Below are positions 20,501-29,800 of a stretch of DNA of 64,000 nucleotides, in pieces. The position numbers and the translations under genes are program-made. Every line of letters starts with the position of its first letter. Position 1 is the stretch's first letter. The stretch lies in the NCBI GenBank assembly GCA_001599355.1, contig BCGQ01000004.1, positions 999,249 to 1,063,248 on the forward strand, written 5' to 3'. The notes under the pieces are model-generated. The model saw only the letters and a program-made list of their open reading frames with translations, did no database searches and had not been told where the DNA came from. This DNA is from Nakazawaea peltata (lineage: Eukaryota > Ascomycota > Pichiomycetes > Alaninales > Pachysolenaceae).

Positions 20501-23500
20501 GATTTCTCCAAAGAAATAGTTTGAATAGTAAATTTTGCGGTTCTTAAAACTAAGAACAGCACCAAGAGCCTCTGCCACACCATCTTTAGAACCACTATGG
20601 GATGGAGAAGGAGTCAGTTTAGAAGAGACTGGGATTTCCGATGCCACTTTACCGGAATCATCATCAATAATTACATCTTCATCTAATTCATTAACGAGAT
20701 CATCATCTTCATCAGTTGGACTCGACAAACGACTGCCGAGGTTCGTGTTCAGGGTGGCAGTCTGCTCAGCCTGCGAAGGTGTAGATCCCCCAACTAACTC
20801 GCCTAAATTGTCAGTAGATCCTTGAGGTGTCCAATTACCTGCCTCCTTCCCAGCACCATCGACACTCTTCCTCAATAACAGTAACGAATCAAGTTTCCGT
20901 TTAAGAAGAGATGGTTTAGAAGCATCTTTCATTTCTTTGAACAGAGGATCTAATAAATGAGACACACCAGCAAGACAGTGGCCCAATATGATAATTTCAA
21001 GACCCAATTTATCAGCCGAATTATCTTGAGGTTCATCGTTCATTTCCAATCTAATTCTCTGCATGATCTCAGTACTCAACTTCTCGAATTTGTTCACTAC
21101 AAACAGCACCTCATATGAAGAGGGAACATGCCAATTGAACTTGAGGTTCTTATCGTCAAATCTCAGCTCAGAGAACTGATCACCTCCCCACAGTGTCTTG
21201 AACAGCTTCCCCTCAGGCACAAGAAGCGATTCTTGAAGCCTTGTGGAAGTCAATGTCGCAAAGAACTGGTAATACAAATGAGCCACAGCTTGTCCCACTA
21301 CCGGGTTGTTCACACTGGCCGAGAGAACCATAATGACATCTTCAACAGATTGATGGTATTGCATGACCAAACTTCCAGCCTCACTTATCGAGTATGCTAA
21401 TAATGTAGTATACCAATAAAGAGCTTGATCTCTTGGATGAACTTCATCACCATCTCTTGATTGACCAGCACCATTCTCGGATATCTCATCTTTGATTCTT
21501 TGCGAGAGATACTCCAAATAACGTGGGAATTCCTTAGGTTGTCTCTTGGACAGCAACAGATCCAGCGTGTCTCGTCTTATAATGGGAGCAACAAGAGCTC
21601 CTACACAATTGCTGACTGGGAATAGAGATTTTTCTGTGACAAAAGTGAAGATCTGATCGGCTAAATACTTGAAACACAGTGGAGACAGAGAATTGACGAT
21701 CAATGTGAAAGTTTTAGGAAGGAAAGTGACAATCTTCAGTTCAAGACCTTGAGACTTTTCAGGATCTGGAAGATTCTCAAGAAGAAGGAAGATTCTCCCA
21801 CAATAAGCGACAAGGAATTCTTGGAAGCATGTGGTCGATGATACAAATGCAAGTTGTTCATACTCAGGATCGTATTCAAAGCTTTGTGGTTGTGCGTCAG
21901 ACTCCTTCAGAGCATAGAATGACCTATCGAGGAACTCGATATGTTGTTGGGTGAAATCAAATGCAGCCGAAGCATCAACATCAATATCACTTTCAGTTTC
22001 ATCTTTGGATAAATCTGCAAACGGAATATATGAAGCAGTAACTGCAATGAAATGTAATGACTGTATGGATTTTACAAGATCATTAGAGTCAATTCCAGGT
22101 ACTAACATTGACATAATCCTCATGACATGTACCCTGTAAACAGGTCTTTCAACCATAAACCTCACGACAGCCGCAAGTTCCTTCAACACAGCCTTCAATC
22201 TATGGGTGGAATTAACCGACTCCAAAGATGAATAACAATCGACAATGATCTGATCTAATACATACTCCGGACTCCTATAACAGAGTAATGATAATGCACT
22301 GATATACAAATTGACGACATTATCTTTCTTTCCTTGAATTCCCGATTGGATTAGAGGGAGAAGGATCTCAGAAAAAGCTCTGTGAGTTGATGATGAAAGC
22401 TTGAGATGGTCTGGAAGTTGCGAGAGTGGCGATGGTCGAAGGTTATTCACGAGATCATCAGTTTCCATCTGCAGTCTTTTATGATATTGGGAGACAACTG
22501 AATGAATAAGACGAGAGAGGAGTGAAGTCCAAGGACCTGAATTCGAGGGATGAACAAATGAACGGATAGAATTGAAAAGAGACCGGAGTTTCTCGAGTAC
22601 CAGAGGTACCAGATCACTTCTCTTTCCATCATGGTCACCATTCACTATACTGAACACCACAGTATTGGCTAAAGTTTGGAAAAATGAACTGCCATGTTTA
22701 GACAGTTTCATAACTCCAATATTCAATGACAAAACAGTCCTTTGGAAGAGCATAACAAATTCGGATTCACTGAAAATTCCATAAGGACGGAACTGAACGA
22801 TCTCATTACCTCCTTCACGAGATGCTACGACTAAAGCATACTCAGCAGCCCTTGATAAAATAGCCACAAGGTGTAAATCGAGATGTTCCGATTGCAGAGA
22901 TGATGACCAAATATGGAAAAGACTGGGAATATAAGCCCTGATATCATTAGGAGCATATTTATGATCACCAACTGGCTTCTCCATATTCATAGGTAATAAT
23001 CCATAGAGACAACATACACTCAAGGTGCCATTTGAAGATGAAAATTTGGAAAGTACTTTGGAAACCACCTCTGGAATGCAATTTGGATCGAAAAATGGAT
23101 TGCAAAGGAAACATACAGTCAATAAACGTTTGAAACTTGACTTTTCATAGCTATCAAAAGCAGCATCTTCATGAGGAAAGTTTCTAATACATACTTTATA
23201 AGCGATATTCCAATCTAAAACAAGACCAGCCTGTTGAAGCAGTTCTTTCTCTTCTACTAACTTTTGAAACACCTCCAAAAAGATTGAAGGGAGTGTCCCT
23301 TGACCTTGAGCAAGACAAATTCCATAGTAAATCTTAACTAAAGCAGCTCTCAAAGTTAATGGGATAGGAAAGTCCATCTGGAGTAAAGTTTTCAACTCAA
23401 TTGACCAATGACGAGCATTGACAACGGCAGCAGCAGCAGATGTGATCTTATTCACCGGCGTAGATACTCCTGAACCCAATCCGATCTCATCATCATCATC

Positions 23501-24109
23501 TTCTTCCTCTCCATCTTCATCATCTTCGTCATCACCATCACTATCGAACTCATCACTTCCAGTATCGGATTCCGATTCCATAGATGTATCCATAGCATCA
23601 CCTGATAAGAGAGACAGCTTTGCCAGTTCAAATTCTTTAACGCTGATGGCCACGGCGCCCTGGAGATCCATCGACTGGACAGCAATATACAAATGAGATA
23701 CAATATGAGAGAGGTAGCGCGCTTTCTCGTGTAATGACTCGACGCGGTAAGGAAGATGGTTTTGCAGTAGCGGTGGCTCTGCTTGTAAACCCAGAAAGAG
23801 CGGATCGTCTGGGTTTTTAACGGCGCTCCACAGCTCCAGATCATCTTTGGGTAGATCGAGGGCGTACAGCGAAGCGCGCTGCAATTCCAATGACGAGTAA
23901 TGGTGTGAACTGGTACCTAAGTTGTCAGCAGAGCTACTGTTCATGCGACTTAGACTCAATTTGGAGCTACCGCCGTGCCCGCCACCGGTTTCCAGCGAAC
24001 TTGCTCCTTGGGGCATCGCTAAAGGAGAACTTTGCCTTGGGGAGAAGCTGAAGGAACCAGACTTGAGTTTCTTTTTGATGGGGATTGGTTGTCTTACTGG
24101 AGTGACCAT
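17516..24109 (-). CDS. BLM10: Blm10/PA200 proteasome activator
   Basis: Large HEAT-repeat protein that caps the 20S core particle and stimulates peptide and acetylated-histone degradation; nuclear/cytoplasmic. 2197 residues (S. cerevisiae 2143), single exon. Family blocks are visible near the middle of the N-terminal half (GLLPMNMEKPVGDHKY, IPSLFHIWSS, LHLVAILSRAAEYAL) and at the end (KSTLSQFKKTRQDTWHIDS). An acidic Asp/Glu run at roughly 185-225 and a low-complexity acidic region near 1115-1165 match poorly conserved insertions. The C-terminal three residues are Tyr-Phe-Val where S. cerevisiae Blm10 ends Tyr-Tyr-Ala; this motif docks in the alpha-ring pocket and opens the gate, so the penultimate Tyr-to-Phe change is notable. 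A G-rich stretch lies in the promoter. Confidence 0.95.
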   Translation of the reverse strand: MVTPVRQPIPIKKKLKSGSFSFSPRQSSPLAMPQGASSLETGGGHGGSSKLSLSRMNSSSADNLGTSSHHYSSLELQRASLYALDLPKDDLELWSAVKNPDDPLFLGLQAEPPLLQNHLPYRVESLHEKARYLSHIVSHLYIAVQSMDLQGAVAISVKEFELAKLSLLSGDAMDTSMESESDTGSDEFDSDGDDEDDEDGEEEDDDDEIGLGSGVSTPVNKITSAAAAVVNARHWSIELKTLLQMDFPIPLTLRAALVKIYYGICLAQGQGTLPSIFLEVFQKLVEEKELLQQAGLVLDWNIAYKVCIRNFPHEDAAFDSYEKSSFKRLLTVCFLCNPFFDPNCIPEVVSKVLSKFSSSNGTLSVCCLYGLLPMNMEKPVGDHKYAPNDIRAYIPSLFHIWSSSLQSEHLDLHLVAILSRAAEYALVVASREGGNEIVQFRPYGIFSESEFVMLFQRTVLSLNIGVMKLSKHGSSFFQTLANTVVFSIVNGDHDGKRSDLVPLVLEKLRSLFNSIRSFVHPSNSGPWTSLLSRLIHSVVSQYHKRLQMETDDLVNNLRPSPLSQLPDHLKLSSSTHRAFSEILLPLIQSGIQGKKDNVVNLYISALSLLCYRSPEYVLDQIIVDCYSSLESVNSTHRLKAVLKELAAVVRFMVERPVYRVHVMRIMSMLVPGIDSNDLVKSIQSLHFIAVTASYIPFADLSKDETESDIDVDASAAFDFTQQHIEFLDRSFYALKESDAQPQSFEYDPEYEQLAFVSSTTCFQEFLVAYCGRIFLLLENLPDPEKSQGLELKIVTFLPKTFTLIVNSLSPLCFKYLADQIFTFVTEKSLFPVSNCVGALVAPIIRRDTLDLLLSKRQPKEFPRYLEYLSQRIKDEISENGAGQSRDGDEVHPRDQALYWYTTLLAYSISEAGSLVMQYHQSVEDVIMVLSASVNNPVVGQAVAHLYYQFFATLTSTRLQESLLVPEGKLFKTLWGGDQFSELRFDDKNLKFNWHVPSSYEVLFVVNKFEKLSTEIMQRIRLEMNDEPQDNSADKLGLEIIILGHCLAGVSHLLDPLFKEMKDASKPSLLKRKLDSLLLLRKSVDGAGKEAGNWTPQGSTDNLGELVGGSTPSQAEQTATLNTNLGSRLSSPTDEDDDLVNELDEDVIIDDDSGKVASEIPVSSKLTPSPSHSGSKDGVAEALGAVLSFKNRKIYYSNYFFGEIPSIKHSNTDYSRLHELRDDIGSFLHELFVYCQKLHPNNTKLFQLLLQTYKVWICDVGNECILNIGRSSALRFGYIESFQFMRRLKQPFTRVGFGYLLEQKHLDRVLLFAGNRFMSSTDKLLVSDVVSLACSPYPGVSTAAVQTLNNAMKVVIGSYKVLITQLIGTLKQSMASNDDQVLQHALMVLGSRRFKSKLPSDYLNLPEIVTLLNKCLLVDDKTNAIVAALASNVFGNIVKKFRVPSSVCLVDDVSVGAIKPVDNYVEVEVDLVRRLKLGKRQLFKKQLHVLTRDLLLLVSPANFWKTNYFNLQLLIHLQTDLELNIHKDALPMLLNMMFDSHPSIFRLCLKGFHGILDKLKSLSTFDYDLEKCYVLDNDPRLSTAIQTDSDDYTLLFSKEMKNFESPTFFIDNKCNECWLFWADSIDVIANKHLPNMELHPREHELLALFGKQIDRELISKIVHFLVQEAETDGGFHTNDVRLVSLLVNISVAGYTPNFAPELWLEAIDEIYIPQDKESHLVVCEILAGLLICKSYTTADLGAKVDDYAATLLEKVLGKDLTPESRGIWTVFSWWIPSNVDIRRYPKMAGVILDLDINKESDSAVLQASRLMMIKHLVVSLSFRFPLTHEYLERCLDSLDHPYQLVREQIASLMTALFMIEPISPEKDLGKFLENHQHKKYDTVDCESGYYCGNSHLNSKLKAVFDDIESERLSIVDLSPQEIVKTPYMYKSRTLLKFLRNIMMTSASLELVPNLCSEILPFLLHLSELREACMLAGISPLHIFVMMGAVPFRQNQLQLVVDYIVGFDKKTSNWHNVLLLGWFIQFFYQKQFVSLNDAQKEQIFECVFKLLYHGNLDVREMAEKIVTSIIHTWSGPSLDSDIQLVLDRILKTLNKYKRIYSRDGLTEKVQMKLHGSTLGLSAIVNAFPYISPIPRWVPILLATLANKSSNVSGVTGKTAKSTLSQFKKTRQDTWHIDSKFFTQEELQDLEGALWTSYFV

Positions 24110-25131
24110 GATTGAGAGTGTAGGTCTTCCAGCTTATTCAATGAAGGAATTGAGTGAATTAAGGAGGATTGAAAAGGGGTTTTAAAGGGGAAAAAGGGGC
24201 AAATTTGCGGGAGAAAACGCTTAGCGCGCGAGCAAAATGAGGGGATGGTGAGCAAATTATCAAGTATCAATTAGGGGTTAAAGGGGATAAGGGAAAGGGG
24301 GTGACGGATAGGGTGAGAGAGGGTGGCGGTGGCGGATCGGCGAAGAGACCTCAATTAGGCAATTTCGAAATAATAGTAGTTAATTCGAGCCATGGGTCAT
24401 AGTGTTGGTTTGAAAGTGAATATCGAATGATTTTAATCATTATGGAAGACTAGAATGGTTCATTATTTTATTGAGTATTTTAACAAGTATTTCAATTAGG
24501 GGTGATGTGTTTAATTAGTTGAAATATTCTTATTTTTTATTAATTTGTAGTGTTTAATAAGAAATCGAAGTATTTTTGAATGGGTTCGCTCAATTATTTG
24601 AGGTGGGATGAGCGAATATTAAGCGAAGAGTAATCTTCGCACAGTACTGACTGGAATGCCTTAGGGGACATCTACAGTTTATTCTTAGAGTTCCTATAGG
24701 AGAGATCATATAGGATCGACAGTACCAGTTACAGTACCAGTTACAGTTCCCCATACAGTATCTCTTATAGTATTCTCTACACATCTCTGTACACCTCTCA
24801 CTACGGTACCCCCTACTATACCCCTACTATACCCCTACTATACCCCTACTATACCCCTACTATACCCCTAATTTACCCCTAATTTACCCCTACTATACCC
24901 TTACTATACTGCTAGTGTGATCCCCACTATACACCCCACTGTACTCATTTAACTACTCAGTAAGGCACTACACCATGCTAACACTTCCTCTACCCCCATT
25001 CCACTACACCTCTTATTAAACTACTCAATTTATTCAATTAATTTCTATCCTGGCCAAGCTATCCTGGTCAAGAACTAGACCAAGTTATACTGGGCTAGTA
25101 CTATACTAAGTCATACTAGGCTAGTACCCTC
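24110..25131. other. BLM10 promoter and KRE5 3' region with minisatellite
   Basis: About 1 kb without a gene. Left part: BLM10 promoter with a G-rich, quadruplex-capable stretch at 24274-24301. Middle: a 12-bp direct duplication agtaccagttac at 24721-24744. Right: the 11-bp minisatellite and imperfect repeats of atactgggctagtac near 25087-25124. Confidence 0.55.
24810..24908 (+). repeat. 11-bp minisatellite, nine units
   Basis: Nine head-to-tail copies of cccctactata. Units one to five and eight are perfect; six and seven read cccctaattta; nine reads cccttactata. Lies 224-322 bp downstream of the KRE5 stop side. Confidence 0.9.
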
Positions 25132-28100
25132 TCAAAACTCATCATGAACAACAGTTGACTCCTCTTGCTTCTCCTCACTCAACTTACTAATCTCCTCATC
25201 ATACTCAACCCATTCAGGAATTTGTCTTCTAGCACGATCCAATTTACTCTCCTTAGTGAGTGGATTATTACATAAATCAATAGTTCTAGCAGTCTTCAAT
25301 GATTCATCTGAACACCATGTCTCACACCAAAGCCATTCTTGAGGTAACGAGAAGATAGGAATATCGGCTTGTAAATCATTAGGAAGATCTTGATCCAAAT
25401 TAAATAACGAATTAGGATCTCCTACCAATCTTTGATAATGATCTCTAATGATATCACCAGCTTCTAATTCACGGAATTTCGGTAAATCAACTACATATAA
25501 TGCACTGATATGGTATTTATACCCTTTATCGTACAAATGAGTCTTCCAATAACCTTGTTTCCAGAATCTGTAGCCTTCCATTTCTTCTCTTGAATCACAC
25601 ATTGGTGTGAACCCATACGGAGCCCCTTCCAAATCGATATCAATCAATTCTTTCAAATCAGTTCTGACAATTTGATCGGCATCTACGAAGATCACCTTCT
25701 TAAGAGTTTGAGGGAACAAAACATCCAAAAACAACATTTTATAACCCCAAATAGTACGTTGTTTCTCACGTTGCCCGGTCAACCAATGAGGCCATCTGTA
25801 AGTGATCAATTCATATTTGAACCCGTACTTCTCGGCTAGTAAAGGTAATGTAGCCTTGAGAGAAGGTGACATGTAGTTGTCGATCAACCAAAATTTGACA
25901 GAATGCTTTGTATGCTTCATCACAGAAGCTGTCATGATTCCGATGAACCTTTCATAAAGATGTCCACTGGCTACAGAGAAGATATTGATGTCGGCATGTT
26001 CCGAATTATCCAGAGTTACCCCCTTGGTGAGATCTTTGATCTTGCCAAAGATACCTCCAGACTCAGATGATTCCAATGAGGCTCCAACGGTGGCATAAAT
26101 ATAAGGCCCACTAAGAGATAACACCGGAACATTGAAATGAGAAACCTTACCAGGAATTGAAGCCACCCCCTTCGGTGCTGTTCCATTTCTGTATCGATCA
26201 CTAATGCTGAGGATTTGTTCGAATTTCCGTTCATCCTTCTGATCAGGCTTAACAGAGATATCCCAAATACCAGGTCCTGCCTTCAATTGGAAGTATCCAT
26301 AATGATGCATAGATGTGGTATCTGTAGATTTATCATCATTAGCTAATACAAGTTGTATTCCTCCTACAGGGTAATTGGCCTCTTCGATGAGATGACCTCG
26401 AACAAGAAGGTTTTGTAACTCGTAAACTCCACGTACATCTCCGGTTCCTGATAATTTCACATTATCCAAATCGGTCTCACCTTCTTTAATTCCCACAATC
26501 CAAGATTGAGGAGCGTCAATGTCCAAAGTGAACAAAGTCGAAGATGGTATATCATCAAATAACACAAAGTTATCTTCGTCACCGTTAAAAGATCCTGTAG
26601 TATTATCGAACGTAACCTTACTCTTGAATAAACCTTGGTAGAGTCTGTTCACAAGAATAGAGTCAACCTTTGTCAAAGGCATGAGCAGCACTTCAACATT
26701 GACAACAGACTCTGGCATACCTTCAAAGACACTCAAGAAATTCAAAAGCTTCTGAGAGATCTCATTGATTGGAGGCATCAAAACTACAATGTCAATAGGA
26801 GCTTCCTCATGGTATGATGTCATATAAACCGAGTTATCATGGTTAATTACAGAAGTAGCTTGACGATACACCTCTGTCATGGTCTGCATACTAGAAGGAT
26901 CAACTTCAGAGTGAATTAAATGCTTCGACACCAAGGAAGAGTATCTTTCAAAGAGATCAAATGCTTCGGAATCAAGAGTGTCGAGCATATGACGCTCAGA
27001 AGCTCCATAGATCGAAGATATACGGTGAGTAGTTTCCCATTCGATATAGTAATGGAAATCGGCCTTGTCTATCAACAATTCAGTCACATCAATGACACGA
27101 CCATGGAAGTAAATGAGAGTACTATCTTTACTAGGTTGAGTTTTCAAGTTGAATTGTTTAGAAATCTGAGAAAGTCTGGTCATCGATTCACCTTCTTCTA
27201 CAACTACCCCGGATTCTTGCATCATATTAAGTCTCCATTGAGCCAAATTATCTCCAGCATCAATTGCCAACTTCAATTTGGTCATATACTCTGGATGATC
27301 AGTAGATACAAAGCGTAATCTAATACATTTGTTCAGCTTTTGGATTTCCAAAGCATAATGAGTTAAAGTAATGAAGGTTTGTGATAATGGTGATCCTATG
27401 AGAGTCAAAGTGACAGGAATTGATTCAGGTTCGCAGTTCTCAGGATTCCTAATCATTACCAAATCCCCTAAATCCCCTACAGATTTCTCAACTACCGTAT
27501 ATTCAACAGGAAGCTGCAACGAGTCAGGAATTAAGTTGGCATTACGTCTCTTCAAGGAGGCAGAGTAAATAAGATCTTTGATCTTCCTCTCAAAAAACGA
27601 TCCCACCATTCTGTCCCTGACCAGGGTCACATCCAGCTTCACCTGTCTCATGGTGTTTTTCTGCCAATTCTCATCGAATGGGTATACCACACCAGAGACA
27701 ATAATGGACTGAGAATACAACTTAAATGCTTTAATCAACTCTCCATGAGTTTCCCAAGATTCTGGAAGCATCTCATCGATGTTAGCAGGTACTTTCTTCA
27801 ACTTGGCGAAATCCACCACGCTTCCTTCTTCCTCAGCTCCGTAAGATACAAAAGCCTTATTCAATTGCTTGATAAACCTCCAAACACCTTTAGTACCACT
27901 GGTCTCCAACAGGTAAAGGAATCTCTTTGTCAACTCTTTATCCTGTGGAGTCAAGACAATTGGGATTATACCAACTTGTTGAGGAATCCTACGATTATGT
28001 ATAAAATTGTAGAAGGAGACAAACACATTTACCGAATTCTCGTTGGAAAGCTGAATAGCAAAGATGACCGAGTGACCGTTCTCACGGAGAGAGGGTAATT

Positions 28101-29508
28101 GGCCAGAAGTAGTCTCTTGAGATGTCACGTAGATAAGAGGATCCACCTCGAACGTCTCATACTCTTTATCGGTCTCGATGTTATTGAAGAAGGGGATATA
28201 CTCCTCGTACAGACTAACATTATACCTGTTTCTAGGTTCCCAATTAGGTTTACCAGGAGTACCTCTCATACGAAGATTGAACTCTTGCGTGATGTTCTTT
28301 ACGGCAGAGATGGATAATCCGAACTCAGATTGCATCAGCTTCATCCATAATATTTCTTTCTCCATCACAGAAGCGATCAGATCGACCTCAAACAACTTAT
28401 CTCTTATATAGACACCATTCATATACATACCAGCAGGAACAGCGATATTCCTGGTGGTAGGAACGTAGTAAGGTGAGAGCTCTGTCAGTGTACCATACTT
28501 GGAAATCGAGGCAGCATACTTTGGGAACCCGGAAACCAATCTCTTGAGAGCATTCCAAGCATTGTCACCTTGATCAAGAACAAATTTGACAAATTGAAGC
28601 TCGATATTTTCAAGATCAACTACAGTTTCTACGGAAGGAGAGTATCTATGTAAGAGAGCACCCTTCGAGTCCATGGCCTCTCTGAACTTATCTATGATTC
28701 CAAGACCTGGAGATGACAGCTTCTTCCGATCATCCATTGCGACATAATCTGTTCTCTTCAATGTTAAATCTACTCCATAACCAGAAATGGACTCTTTTTT
28801 ACCAACATATGTAGGGAAGTAACGCCATACCAAGCGGTATTTGCCTTCCTTGGCAAATGCCAACAGATTTACCATAAGCTGATGGAACTCTGGATCTGAA
28901 TATGATCCATACAAAACTAACACTGGAGCAGAGTCATCACAATTACCAGAGATGATTCTATCGAAGGGAAGTGGTTCAAACTGAGGTTTCTTTGGAGTCT
29001 TAATAGCCAACAAATCTTCCGCAGCACAATACACCTCTCCCTCCATCGTCAGCCACAGTCTAGAGTCAGGTTTACAGTTTTTACTAAGTTTATCATGGAA
29101 TTGAGGTTCCACAGAGGTATTGTAATAACTATAGTGGGACTGGATCCTTGGAGTATAAATTTTATTGGCCAAACGAAGTTCAGCAAGTGATCCAATATCG
29201 ACATCAAGTACTTTAAAAGCCAAATCATGTAATTTTTCATCACTTAACTCGGCTTTGGCCTCAATATCCTCGTCCTCATCTCCTAAAATGAACAACGTGT
29301 CGATGAGCTGGTCATATACCGACTCATTTGCCAGTGCGACGGACTCAATGACCTGCTCAGCAAACGGAGATGCTTCCCAAGCAGCCACCATCTCAATTTT
29401 AATCTCATTCAGGGTGCCCCCCTCCTTAAATGCCTCGGTAACACCCCCCATCAACATCATCATCACCGGGAAAAGTGACAAAAGTAGTCTCATCATGGCA
29501 TATATCAT
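25132..29508 (-). CDS. KRE5: UDP-glucose:glycoprotein glucosyltransferase family protein (Kre5/UGGT)
   Basis: ER-lumenal GT24 protein. In S. cerevisiae Kre5 is needed for beta-1,6-glucan synthesis; in S. pombe and animals UGGT re-glucosylates misfolded glycoproteins. The first in-frame ATG that gives a signal peptide is 29508 (MIYAMMRLLLSLFP...), giving 1458 residues. Thioredoxin-like UGGT domains fill the first 1150 residues; the catalytic domain near the end has FVDADQIVRTDL (DxD at about 1250), APYGFTPMCDSR, FWKQGYWK, and the metal-binding LDQDLPN. These UGGT catalytic motifs look intact. The chain ends His-Asp-Glu-Phe rather than the usual HDEL ER-retrieval signal. Divergent from MCX1 across about 290 bp. 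Confidence 0.93.
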   Translation of the reverse strand: MIYAMMRLLLSLFPVMMMLMGGVTEAFKEGGTLNEIKIEMVAAWEASPFAEQVIESVALANESVYDQLIDTLFILGDEDEDIEAKAELSDEKLHDLAFKVLDVDIGSLAELRLANKIYTPRIQSHYSYYNTSVEPQFHDKLSKNCKPDSRLWLTMEGEVYCAAEDLLAIKTPKKPQFEPLPFDRIISGNCDDSAPVLVLYGSYSDPEFHQLMVNLLAFAKEGKYRLVWRYFPTYVGKKESISGYGVDLTLKRTDYVAMDDRKKLSSPGLGIIDKFREAMDSKGALLHRYSPSVETVVDLENIELQFVKFVLDQGDNAWNALKRLVSGFPKYAASISKYGTLTELSPYYVPTTRNIAVPAGMYMNGVYIRDKLFEVDLIASVMEKEILWMKLMQSEFGLSISAVKNITQEFNLRMRGTPGKPNWEPRNRYNVSLYEEYIPFFNNIETDKEYETFEVDPLIYVTSQETTSGQLPSLRENGHSVIFAIQLSNENSVNVFVSFYNFIHNRRIPQQVGIIPIVLTPQDKELTKRFLYLLETSGTKGVWRFIKQLNKAFVSYGAEEEGSVVDFAKLKKVPANIDEMLPESWETHGELIKAFKLYSQSIIVSGVVYPFDENWQKNTMRQVKLDVTLVRDRMVGSFFERKIKDLIYSASLKRRNANLIPDSLQLPVEYTVVEKSVGDLGDLVMIRNPENCEPESIPVTLTLIGSPLSQTFITLTHYALEIQKLNKCIRLRFVSTDHPEYMTKLKLAIDAGDNLAQWRLNMMQESGVVVEEGESMTRLSQISKQFNLKTQPSKDSTLIYFHGRVIDVTELLIDKADFHYYIEWETTHRISSIYGASERHMLDTLDSEAFDLFERYSSLVSKHLIHSEVDPSSMQTMTEVYRQATSVINHDNSVYMTSYHEEAPIDIVVLMPPINEISQKLLNFLSVFEGMPESVVNVEVLLMPLTKVDSILVNRLYQGLFKSKVTFDNTTGSFNGDEDNFVLFDDIPSSTLFTLDIDAPQSWIVGIKEGETDLDNVKLSGTGDVRGVYELQNLLVRGHLIEEANYPVGGIQLVLANDDKSTDTTSMHHYGYFQLKAGPGIWDISVKPDQKDERKFEQILSISDRYRNGTAPKGVASIPGKVSHFNVPVLSLSGPYIYATVGASLESSESGGIFGKIKDLTKGVTLDNSEHADINIFSVASGHLYERFIGIMTASVMKHTKHSVKFWLIDNYMSPSLKATLPLLAEKYGFKYELITYRWPHWLTGQREKQRTIWGYKMLFLDVLFPQTLKKVIFVDADQIVRTDLKELIDIDLEGAPYGFTPMCDSREEMEGYRFWKQGYWKTHLYDKGYKYHISALYVVDLPKFRELEAGDIIRDHYQRLVGDPNSLFNLDQDLPNDLQADIPIFSLPQEWLWCETWCSDESLKTARTIDLCNNPLTKESKLDRARRQIPEWVEYDEEISKLSEEKQEESTVVHDEF

Positions 29509-29800
29509 TGGAATATCACTAAAAACACGGAGAAAACACTCAAATGACGTCCAACAACGATTCCCAATAAACAACTATACCTTATACTTGTGCCCAGGCC
29601 ATCCAAACTTAACAGCGAACCTCCAAACATATATACCTGTCAATTCGAGCTCCCGCGGATCCTCCGCCCATTCCCCCTGCTATTTTTCATACCCTTGCAA
29701 GGGCATTCCCGCGCACCTCTCGGCCTAAACAGAAGTCATTTTTAACCGTTTTGGTCAAGGTATGGCAGAATAGTGAGACAGTAGGGGGGCAATTAGTAAG

